From: an uncultured Eubacteriales bacterium
GTDB taxonomy: Bacteria; Bacillota; Clostridia; Oscillospirales; Acutalibacteraceae
DNA: 7,551 nucleotides
NCBI GenBank assembly: GCA_900319255.1
Contig: ONNU01000349.1
Coordinates: 1 to 7,551 of the forward strand
Direction of reading: 5' to 3'
Each line of letters begins with the position of its first letter. The stretch's first letter is position 1. Shown here piece after piece: positions 1 through 4,923 of the stretch. The position numbers and the translations under genes are program-made. The notes below the pieces were generated by a model. It was given only the letters and a program-made list of their open reading frames with translations, was not told the DNA's origin and did no database searches.

Positions 1-67
1 AAGGGGAAATAAAATAATCCTCAGCCGGCTCCTACAAAAACTCCCAGAAATATTTTACACCGACTTC

Positions 68-130
68 CCGGCGTGCCGCCGCTGTCATGTTCGCAATAAA
101 TAATACCAGCTCATAGCTCATAAAGCCCTG
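68..130 (+). repeat. Dispersed GC-rich repeat, copy 1
   Basis: The core CCGGCGTGCCGCCG (68-81) followed by a TGTCATG/TCGC block (to 94) matches 25 of 27 positions with 4668-4694, in the same orientation. Weaker similarity continues for about 35-40 bp (TA-rich block, then TACC, then an AAGCC/AAGGC block). This copy carries an extra tandem AGCTCAT pair (108-121), which accounts for most of the length difference. The core can fold: CGGCG, loop TGC, CGCCG. Both copies lie between genes, which suggests an interspersed repeat family. Its full extent and function cannot be decided from two copies. Confidence 0.65.
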
Positions 131-132
131 CT

Positions 133-180
133 TGCTGCGGGGGGCAAGGAAAGGGTGTTCCACCTTTTCCGCCCGCAGCA
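133..180. other. Long imperfect hairpin
   Basis: TGCTGCGGG (133-141) pairs perfectly with CCCGCAGCA (172-180). Inside it, GGAAAGGGTG (148-157) pairs with CACCTTTTCC (161-170) with one G-U wobble and a three-base loop. The asymmetric internal loop is six bases against one. No T-run follows directly on the plus strand, so it is not a classic terminator. It sits just downstream of repeat copy 1 and may belong to that element. Confidence 0.55.
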
Positions 181-349
181 GAGATGTCAGTTTTACGGAT
201 TCAGGTTCTATACAAATTGAATTTCATTTCATATAGTACCACATATCCTGACGCTTCGCATTATTACATTCCATAAATTCTTAAATTCTTTTATTTTTTT
301 GTTATTATTCTGTTCACTTTTTTTCCATCCAGATTCCTACATACGGTCA

Positions 350-355
350 TATAAT
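350..355 (+). promoter_or_regulatory. Possible -10 box of the glycan operon
   Basis: TATAAT lies 45 nt before the proposed ATG at 400, which would give a leader of about 38 nt. No convincing -35 hexamer sits 16-18 nt upstream, so this is a weak call. It is the best -10 match between 200 and 390. Confidence 0.3.
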
Positions 356-388
356 TATCACAACGGGAAATACAGACATCATTCACAG

Positions 389-396
389 AGGTGAGA
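389..396 (+). promoter_or_regulatory. Ribosome binding site deciding the GT2-GtrA start
   Basis: GAGGTGAG lies three bases before the ATG at 400. The in-frame GTG at 391 is inside this site and has no ribosome site of its own, so the ATG is preferred. Confidence 0.7.
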
Positions 397-399
397 GAA

Positions 400-1431
400 A
401 TGATCGTACAAAACAAAAGGATCGTACTGATACCGGCATACTGTCCGGATGAAAAGCTTATCGCTCTGGTCAGAGATCTGCGCGAAATGGATCTTTCTGT
501 CGTTGTGGTAAATGACGGCAGCAGGGCTGAGCATGAGCCTGTTTTTGCAGCCATCGGCGGTTATGCGGATATCCTTACCCATGAAGTCAACAAAGGCAAG
601 GGCGCAGCGCTGAAAACCGGGCTTGACTATATCAGGCAGACATATGATATCCCCTATGTGGTTGTGACAGCAGATGCGGACGGTCAGCATCTGCCGGAGG
701 ATATTCTTCTTGTATGCAAAAAAGCAGAGAAATGTCCCGGCTGTCTTGTACTTGGGAAAAGAACGATAGGCAGGGATGCGCCCCTGAGAAGCCGTCTCGG
801 GAACGGTATCACGCGGCTTGTTTTCCGCCTTTCCACAGGTATGGCTATATATGATACCCAGACCGGGCTGAGGGCTTTCAGCAATTCCCTGGTGGATTAT
901 CTTTTGTCGGTGGAGGGGGAGCGTTATGAATATGAAATGAACGTCCTGCTTCATCTGGGGCAGCATAATATCCGCGCTGAGGAAGTCCCGATACAGACTG
1001 TTTATCTTGACAACAATTCATCCTCGCATTTCAACCCTGTCAGGGATTCATTCAAGATTTACAAAGAGATACTGAAATTTTCAGCATCCTCTCTTCTGAG
1101 CTTTATTATCGACTACGGGCTGTTCTGCGCGATCATGGCGCTTACGGGAATGACGGTGCTTTCAAATGTTCTGGCAAGGACAGCAAGCGCAAGCGTTAAT
1201 TTCATGCTGAACCGAAGCTTTGTTTTCGGCAGCCGCGCCCATATTTTCAGATCGGCAGTCCGTTATTTTCTGCTTGCGGTAGTAGTTCTGCTGTTCAACA
1301 CCTGCATACTCAAGCTTCTTATCACAGCGGGGCTACCCTATATGCTGGCAAAGATAATAACAGAAACGGTCATATTTTTCTTCAGCTGGACTGCTCAGCG
1401 ATTTTTCGTATTCAAGGAGGCTAAGGCATGA
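400..1431 (+). CDS. GT2 glycosyltransferase fused to GtrA membrane domain
   Basis: The 343-residue protein has an N-terminal GT-A fold glycosyltransferase (about 1-215) and a C-terminal GtrA-type membrane domain (about 225-340). The transferase shows IPAY (11-14), VVNDGS (37-42), NKGKGAA (64-70), the DXD metal and nucleotide-sugar site in ADADGQH (91-97), and D152 with TGLR (155-158), as in dolichyl- or polyprenyl-phosphate sugar transferases. The GtrA part has four predicted helices (about 227-248, 252-272, 285-307, 312-335) with the family-typical NRSFVF (271-276) and QRFFVF (333-338) ends. By family, such proteins load a sugar onto a lipid phosphate and may help flip it; the substrate is unknown. 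The gene overlaps the next by four bases (ATGA), so they are translationally coupled. The domain calls are firm; the sugar and acceptor are inference. Confidence 0.92.
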   Translation: MIVQNKRIVLIPAYCPDEKLIALVRDLREMDLSVVVVNDGSRAEHEPVFAAIGGYADILTHEVNKGKGAALKTGLDYIRQTYDIPYVVVTADADGQHLPEDILLVCKKAEKCPGCLVLGKRTIGRDAPLRSRLGNGITRLVFRLSTGMAIYDTQTGLRAFSNSLVDYLLSVEGERYEYEMNVLLHLGQHNIRAEEVPIQTVYLDNNSSSHFNPVRDSFKIYKEILKFSASSLLSFIIDYGLFCAIMALTGMTVLSNVLARTASASVNFMLNRSFVFGSRAHIFRSAVRYFLLAVVVLLFNTCILKLLITAGLPYMLAKIITETVIFFFSWTAQRFFVFKEAKA

Positions 1432-2489
1432 AAAAATATATTTATCCCATAACATTTTCGCTGGTTCTTGCTGCATTTACGCTATTTGTTGTACTGGACA
1501 CCTTTCTGATAAGCCGTCCCATAGAAAATGTCCAGGGTCAGATCAACAATTCCATGTTCAGCAGCAGAAGCAGCGACACTACCCTGACAGACAACACCGG
1601 CAGCAGCAAAGCTACCGACACAGGCGCAGACACTGACACAAGCCAACAATCAGATACTGCCTCAACGGAAAGCGGCAGCGCTGACAGCTCCGACACCGCA
1701 GACAGTTCTTCTTCCGGACAGAGCAGCAGCGCAGCAGCCTCTTCCCTGCTGACGGAAAACGCTACGCTTATCGGAGAATACCAGAACGATCAGGCAAGCA
1801 TAAAGCTGTACAGCTACACCTATGAAAACACTGCCGTATATGCAGCAGACATCACACTCAGCTCCAGCGAATATCTGAAAACCGCATTTGCATCAGATTA
1901 TTACGGAAAGAACGTCACCGACAAGACCTCATCCATAGCGCAGCAGAATAACGCGATACTTGCGATAAACGGAGATTACTACGGCGCAAGGGAAAGCGGC
2001 TATGTCATCCGCAACGGTATTGTCTACCGTGACAGCAATGACGGAAGAGATCTTCTCTGCGTATATGCTGACGGCACTATGAAGATAGTAAGCTCATCCG
2101 AAAAAACAGCTCAGGCGCTTGTAGACGAAGGAGTATGGCAGGCATTTTCCTTTGGACCTGCCCTTGTACAGAATGGCGAGATAGATGTTTCAGTGGATGC
2201 AGAGGTAGGCAAAGCAATGGCAAGCAACCCGAGAACTGCGGTAGGAATGATAGATACCTGTCATTATGTATTTGTTGTATCCGACGGCAGAACAAGCGAA
2301 AGCAAGGGCTTATCACTTTATCAGCTTGCTTCATTCATGCAGAGCATCGGCGTCAAAACAGCATACAATCTTGACGGCGGCGGTTCATCCACCCTGTATT
2401 TCAACGGCGAGATCATCAACTATCCCACAACATCAGGAAGATCAATGAAAGAGAGAGGAGTGAGCGACATTGTATACATCGCAAAATAA
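1428..2489 (+). CDS. Membrane-anchored phosphodiester glycosidase (NAGPA-like)
   Basis: The 353-residue protein has a short cytoplasmic start, one membrane helix (about 6-28), a low-complexity Ser/Thr/Asp/Gly linker (about 43-107) and an extracellular domain (about 110-353) of the phosphodiester glycosidase family, related to the mammalian uncovering enzyme. Family motifs are NGDYYG (181-186), FGPALVQNG (242-250), NPRTAVG (267-273), NLDGGGSST (314-322) and RGVSDIVYI near the end. Family members cleave sugar-1-phosphodiester bonds, so the enzyme could trim phosphodiester-linked sugars on envelope polymers or lipids outside the cell. The start is well set: AAGGAGG at 1414-1420, seven bases before the ATG. 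It overlaps the GT2-GtrA gene by 4 nt and the next gene by 20 nt. The linker probably spans the cell wall. The family is firm; the substrate is inferred. Confidence 0.9.
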   Translation: MKKYIYPITFSLVLAAFTLFVVLDTFLISRPIENVQGQINNSMFSSRSSDTTLTDNTGSSKATDTGADTDTSQQSDTASTESGSADSSDTADSSSSGQSSSAAASSLLTENATLIGEYQNDQASIKLYSYTYENTAVYAADITLSSSEYLKTAFASDYYGKNVTDKTSSIAQQNNAILAINGDYYGARESGYVIRNGIVYRDSNDGRDLLCVYADGTMKIVSSSEKTAQALVDEGVWQAFSFGPALVQNGEIDVSVDAEVGKAMASNPRTAVGMIDTCHYVFVVSDGRTSESKGLSLYQLASFMQSIGVKTAYNLDGGGSSTLYFNGEIINYPTTSGRSMKERGVSDIVYIAK

Positions 2490-2883
2490 CAGAAGCCTGC
2501 AAAAGCATCTTATCGGAAGTATCGCAGCCGCGCTTTTCTGCGCATTATTTGCGGCGGTTTATGAATCCTTCAGCTTCGGAGTATATTCATACTTTATGCT
2601 CTTTGCATTTGTTGTTCCCCTTCTCGGCTGTTCGCTTCCCTACAGCATCATGGTTTTCAGGAACAGGAATATCCCCGGCGCTTCTGCGCTGCGGCTATGG
2701 AACAGCGGTATTGCTATCCTGACAGTCGGCTCTATCATCCAGGGCGTTATCGAGATCTACGGCACCACCAATCATCTCACGATAATATATGCAGCAGCCG
2801 GCATATTCTTCCTCATAGCCGGTCTGATGTCATGGCTGCTTTTCGGCAAAAGCGCCGCCCGACCCACAGCAGATCACAACTGA
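2470..2883 (+). CDS. Small four-helix membrane protein, TTG start
   Basis: The 137-residue protein is not one I recognise by family. It has four hydrophobic segments (about 14-32, 37-56, 81-99 and 104-126) joined by short loops, with a charged RNRN stretch after helix 2 and a short polar tail. TTG at 2470 is the only usable start before helix 1: an in-frame stop (TGA, 2461-2463) lies just upstream and the next Met is in helix 2. A purine-rich ribosome site (GAGAGAGGAG, 2451-2460) sits nine bases before it. The first 20 bases overlap the glycosidase gene, so translation is probably coupled. Position and topology suggest a partner of the GT2-GtrA/glycosidase pair in envelope glycan assembly or transport, but this is inference from neighbourhood alone. 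A terminator follows seven bases after the stop. Confidence 0.75.
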   Translation: MYTSQNNRSLQKHLIGSIAAALFCALFAAVYESFSFGVYSYFMLFAFVVPLLGCSLPYSIMVFRNRNIPGASALRLWNSGIAILTVGSIIQGVIEIYGTTNHLTIIYAAAGIFFLIAGLMSWLLFGKSAARPTADHN

Positions 2884-2890
2884 ATCAACT

Positions 2891-2939
2891 AAAAGCTTCC
2901 CCGTCACCGGTAATCATTCCGCTGACGGGGAAGCTTTTT
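2891..2939 (+). terminator. Intrinsic terminator of the glycan operon
   Basis: A perfect 16-bp stem joins 2891-2906 to 2923-2938. Inside the 16-base loop region, CGG (2908-2910) can pair with CCG (2919-2921). The right arm ends in TTTTT (2935-2939). It starts seven bases after the stop of the small membrane protein gene. On the minus strand the stem is followed by TTTTAGTT, so it may also stop transcription coming from the decayed minus-strand genes. Confidence 0.92.
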
Positions 2940-2944
2940 GAAAG

Positions 2945-3064
2945 AATCAGGAATTGTAATAAAGCTGCCAAAGCCCTTACGCTGAAAAGCCTCGTCGATA
3001 TAAAGCAATGTACAAAACGGCGTATTATCCAGAACAGATTATATCTCAGCAAGGTTCCATTGAC
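2945..3064 (-). pseudogene. GNAT acetyltransferase fragment, frameshifted
   Basis: A relic of about 40 codons on the minus strand. From 3064 one frame reads VNGTLLRYNLFW; at 3029-3031 the TGG codon shares its last G with the next codon of another frame, which continues DNTPFCTLLYIDEAF and then QRKGFGS. Together these give the central part of a GNAT N-acetyltransferase, including the acetyl-CoA binding loop (Q/R-x-x-G-x-G). One missing G (TGGGAT to TGGAT) explains the shift. A stop (3067-3065) closes the frame upstream, and the C-terminal half is absent, running into the terminator. GNAT enzymes transfer acetyl groups from acetyl-CoA to amines; this remnant cannot fold. It is too short and broken to appear as an open frame. 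Confidence 0.75.
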
Positions 3065-3172
3065 TTAGGTTTGGTGATTATTTTGAAGGTTTAAAGCTCA
3101 TCTGAAAATGCACCTTTTCGGTGAATATGATTATTTTGAATTCTGATATTAAGAAAAGCAGACTTGTTATTC
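3065..3172. other. Gap between two decayed genes
   Basis: No coding signal that I can recognise. A 13-bp direct repeat, TGATTATTTTGAA, occurs at 3075-3087 and 3128-3140. The phosphatase homology ends abruptly at the right edge and the GNAT homology begins at the left, so this is probably scar sequence left by deletions. Confidence 0.5.
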
Positions 3173-3640
3173 TCAATAATAGTGCGGCAATACGAACATA
3201 TCCTCGTCATTGCTTTCCATAATAGCTGAATTCGCATCGCTGAGTACCTTTGCAGGATCCATGCCCGAACCCGCAAGGGATTGTATAATGGTTTTCGCTC
3301 TCATCATAAACAGCGCCGCAGGAGCGCCTTTGCCGGAAACATCTGCTGCAACCAGTGCCAGATGATCCTTATCCGCAAAGAAAAAGTCGTAGAAATCTCC
3401 GCCGACCTCTTTTGCGGGATCCATTGAAGCGTAAAGTGAAAATTCCTTCTTCTTGGGAAATCTTCTGGGCAGGGAGCTGAGCTGAATATTTGCCGCTGTA
3501 TTCAATTCCGTCCGGGTCGCAGCAAGAGCATTGCCCTTTTCGGTATATATGACAACATAAAGAAGCACAATAGAAAAAAGAGCTGCGCCGTACAGTGAAA
3601 GAGAAAAAAACGAGGATATCATGGGCACGCCGAAAAACAT
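3173..3640 (-). pseudogene. SpoIIE/PP2C-type phosphatase fragment
   Basis: The open frame gives 155 residues: one membrane helix (about 14-33), a short linker with IQLSSLPRRFP, then the first half of a SpoIIE/PP2C-family serine phosphatase domain with EVGGDFYD (78-85) and ADVSGKG (99-105). These supply metal-binding aspartates. Homology stops after EDMFV (146-150), followed by LPHYY and a stop, so the second half with the usual AGHNPP and late Asp motifs is missing. The N-terminus also looks cut: only one helix remains, the ATG at 3640 has no ribosome site, and its frame is closed just upstream. Intact relatives dephosphorylate anti-anti-sigma (STAS) proteins, opposing the RsbW-type kinase whose remnant lies next door. 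It is almost certainly inactive. Confidence 0.85.
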
Positions 3641-3662
3641 CTTTATTACGTTCTTATGACTT

Positions 3663-4010
3663 TTACTGATCCTTATATGACTTTATCATGTGAATACCAA
3701 GACCCCCTTCGCGTTCTTCAAGAGCTTCCTCAGATATATCTGCATCAGCAGCCGCAAGCGGGTCGAATGGAACACCGCTGTCCCGGAAAATTATTTCTGC
3801 CGTAAGCGGGTCGTTTATTATGTTCACTGTTATTTCAGCGTCACCCTCGCCGTTTTCATAGGCATAGCTTGCAATATTGACAAAAACCTCCTCAACAGCC
3901 ATCTGTATCTGCATATTGGGAGGGCAGTCGTAATTTGCAAGCTCACCATCAATAAATTCAGTTATCTCATCAAGGACCTCTTCACTGGCGGGTACGGTAA
4001 TAGTATTCAT
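3663..4010 (-). pseudogene. RsbW-like anti-sigma ATPase, C-terminus lost
   Basis: The 115-residue frame is a HATPase_c_2 (RsbW/SpoIIAB-type) serine kinase domain with N-box E41-xxx-N45 in VEEVFVNIASYAY, the ATP-binding D77-x-G79 in RDSGVPFDP, and GGLGI (102-106). Intact relatives bind a sigma factor or phosphorylate a STAS partner. The start at ATG 4010 has GGGGTGG (4021-4015) four bases before it. After MIKSY the frame meets TAA at 3665-3663 and again at 3656-3654, yet in-frame codons beyond read ERNKDVF, which resembles the missing last strands of the family. This suggests nonsense decay rather than a natural end, with about 15-20 residues lost. The ATP site is intact, so some residual function cannot be excluded. 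The next fragment downstream is its natural phosphatase opponent. Confidence 0.72.
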
Positions 4011-4027
4011 ACTGCCACCCCGTTTAT

Positions 4028-4450
4028 TCAAATTTCAGCAAAGCCTCCGAAGGTAACTACGCGCAGCTTTTCCTTTTTATAGGCAGCGTTATTGACAGGA
4101 TACCGAAGATCCTCAAGCTCGAGCCTTATATCTTTTTCATCAAAGGGTTTAACTACAAAGCCGCTTGGTCTTGCCTTAAAGGCTTCAAGGCTGTGCTGTG
4201 GAAAGGAAGTAACAAATATTATATTGCAGTTCGGAGAATACCTCTTGATATCTGATGCAAGGGCAATGCCGGAATATCCTCCGATCTCTGTTTCAAGGAA
4301 TGCAATATCCAGTCCGGCTTTGCTGCCAAGCGCAGAAAATTCCTCAATATCCGAGAACATTACGATCTCTGTATCCACCGATATCCCCGATACGATCCTT
4401 GAAAGCTTTTTCTGTGAGGCTTTATCAGTATCTATAATAAGTATTTTTGT
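4028..4450 (-). pseudogene. Response regulator fragment, start and effector lost
   Basis: A receiver domain (about 1-117) followed by the beginning of a winged-helix effector domain. Visible are the acidic pair D7/D9, E53 in FLETEI where the phosphoacceptor Asp is normally found, T81 and the conserved K101-P102. The linker leads into LRVVTFGGFAEI, the typical first strand of a C-terminal winged helix, then TGA (4030-4028). Beyond the stop the same frame reads INGVAV, the expected next strand, and ends on a TGA that overlaps the ATG of the ATPase gene. At the expected start the sequence is ACA AAA ATA instead of ATG AAA ATA, behind a good GGAGG. The only alternative, GTG at 4459, directly abuts that site. 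Lost start plus lost DNA-binding domain indicate a pseudogene. Confidence 0.75.
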
Positions 4451-4464
4451 GATTATCACCCTCC
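4448..4464 (-). promoter_or_regulatory. Ribosome site with missing start codon
   Basis: GGAGG (4464-4460) is followed nine bases later by ACA (4450-4448), where alignment with receiver domains (KILIID) predicts ATG. The GTG at 4459-4457 has zero spacing and is unlikely to work. Confidence 0.6.
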
Positions 4465-4633
4465 AACGGGTATTTTGAATATTAACAGCCTGAGCGATGC
4501 AAAAGTAAAGCAATAGCAGCATAAAATCAGCATTTTACACAACTATTGCCATTGATGATCAAGCAGTATCAACATCCTCAGTTTTCAGATCAGCTCCGCT
4601 TGTTTTACCGACATTATTGATTATCCCAACCAT

Positions 4634-4662
4634 ATTATAACGCCTATGAATCTCTTTCGCAA
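4634..4662 (-). promoter_or_regulatory. Promoter of the decayed regulator cluster
   Basis: On the minus strand TTGCGA (4662-4657) and TATAAT (4639-4634) are separated by 17 nt. The -10 is perfect and the -35 matches four of six. Transcription would start near 4627, giving a leader of about 175 nt before the lost start of the response regulator. The hairpin core of repeat copy 2 lies a few bases upstream of the -35. Confidence 0.6.
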
Positions 4663-4667
4663 CATAA

Positions 4668-4720
4668 CCGGCGTGCCGCCGGTGTCATGATCGCGTTGTA
4701 AGTTATTACCATGCAAGGCT
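4668..4720 (+). repeat. Dispersed GC-rich repeat, copy 2
   Basis: The core at 4668-4694 matches copy 1 (68-94) at 25 of 27 positions, and weaker similarity continues to about 4720. Here the core is a perfect hairpin: CCGGCG (4668-4673), loop TGC, CGCCGG (4677-4682). The copies are exactly 4600 bp apart in the same orientation. In both, one minus-strand frame reads MT-x-AARR across the core, which follows from the repeat sequence and is not evidence of a gene. Confidence 0.65.
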
Positions 4721-4747
4721 TTTTCCCCGCGATTGTAAGATTATTTA
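4692..4747 (+). repeat. Imperfect direct repeat
   Basis: CGCGTTGTAAGTTATTA (4692-4708) is echoed by CGCGATTGTAAGATTATTTA (4728-4747), 36 bp apart, differing mainly by single-base insertions. It could be a duplication inside the repeat element or a protein-binding pair. No more can be said. Confidence 0.4.
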
Positions 4748-4811
4748 TTGGCGGCATTTTTTGTCGGTCTGCAATAGTTTTTCGTTGCCAATCTTAATTT
4801 TACACTTAGTC

Positions 4812-4821
4812 CCGCCGGCGG
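4812..4821. other. GC-rich palindrome CCGCCGGCGG
   Basis: A perfect 10-bp palindrome 19 bases upstream of the -35 box of the ABC operon. It resembles the core of the dispersed repeat, and the bases after it (TCAT) also resemble the repeat, so it may be a third, eroded fragment or an activator site. Confidence 0.35.
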
Positions 4822-4839
4822 TCATTTACTTAATAAAAC

Positions 4840-4868
4840 TTGACATAGGGTCACACACAAAATATAAT
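4840..4868 (+). promoter_or_regulatory. Consensus sigma-A promoter of the ABC exporter operon
   Basis: TTGACA (4840-4845) and TATAAT (4863-4868) are both perfect and separated by exactly 17 nt. Transcription should begin near 4875, leaving a leader of about 49 nt before the ATG at 4924. Such a strong promoter on a transporter operon normally implies repression. Confidence 0.9.
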
Positions 4869-4874
4869 GTGAAC
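4849..4874. promoter_or_regulatory. Possible operator overlapping the ABC promoter
   Basis: GGTCACA (4849-4855) and TGTGAAC (4868-4874) form an inverted repeat with one mismatch in seven pairs and a 12-bp centre. It covers the spacer, the -10 box and the expected start site, where a bound repressor would block RNA polymerase. No regulator gene for it is present in the window. Confidence 0.4.
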
Positions 4875-4923
4875 AGGTGGATTTTTATTCATATTTTTAC
4901 TTTTTTATCAAAGGAGGACGGCT

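Larger units (their letters stand above)
1..390. other. Intergenic stretch without an intact gene
   Basis: No complete gene is visible here. The left part (about 20-220) has an open minus-strand frame of about 63 codons, without a good start or ribosome site, whose end (MTAAARREV...WEFL) falls over the GC-rich dispersed repeat; I treat this as part of the repeat or a relic, not a gene. The part from about 200 to 390 is AT-rich, with a tandem TAAATTCT pair at 274-289 and long T runs, and should hold the leader and promoter of the downstream operon. Confidence 0.6.
4466..4923. other. Divergent intergenic region
   Basis: No gene that I can support. It contains, from left to right: the leader of the decayed regulator gene (minus strand), a minus-strand promoter, copy 2 of the GC-rich repeat, an imperfect direct repeat, a small palindrome, and the consensus promoter and 5' leader of the ABC exporter operon. 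A 24-codon minus-strand frame (4633-4559) has no ribosome site and its ATG overlaps the -10 box. Confidence 0.6.

Noticed and set aside
20..215. Minus-strand open frame reading KVEHPFLAPRSKQGFMSYEL and onward to a stop near 49
   Set aside because: It looks protein-like, but it has no ribosome site, its upstream end is a stop, and its end lies on the dispersed repeat, which gives a similar MT-x-AARR reading at copy 2. More likely a repeat artefact or relic.
379..966. A 195-codon minus-strand open frame opposite the glycosyltransferase
   Set aside because: It is antisense to a strongly supported gene with clear family motifs, and its translation has no recognisable domain or composition of a real protein.
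2697..3068. A 123-codon plus-strand frame running through the terminator
   Set aside because: It is a shadow of the small membrane protein gene, crosses a strong terminator and has no ribosome site.
4092..4478. A 128-codon plus-strand frame opposite the response regulator remnant
   Set aside because: The minus strand shows clear receiver-domain motifs; the plus-strand translation shows none.
4559..4633. A 24-codon minus-strand frame, MVGIINNVGKTSGADLKTED and onward
   Set aside because: Its ATG abuts and precedes the expected transcription start of the minus-strand promoter, and there is no ribosome site.
4692..4747. Possible CRISPR-like spacing of direct repeats
   Set aside because: Only two imperfect units of about 18 bp and no cas genes; not an array.
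4741..4765. T-run at 4757-4762 as a terminator
   Set aside because: No stable stem precedes it.
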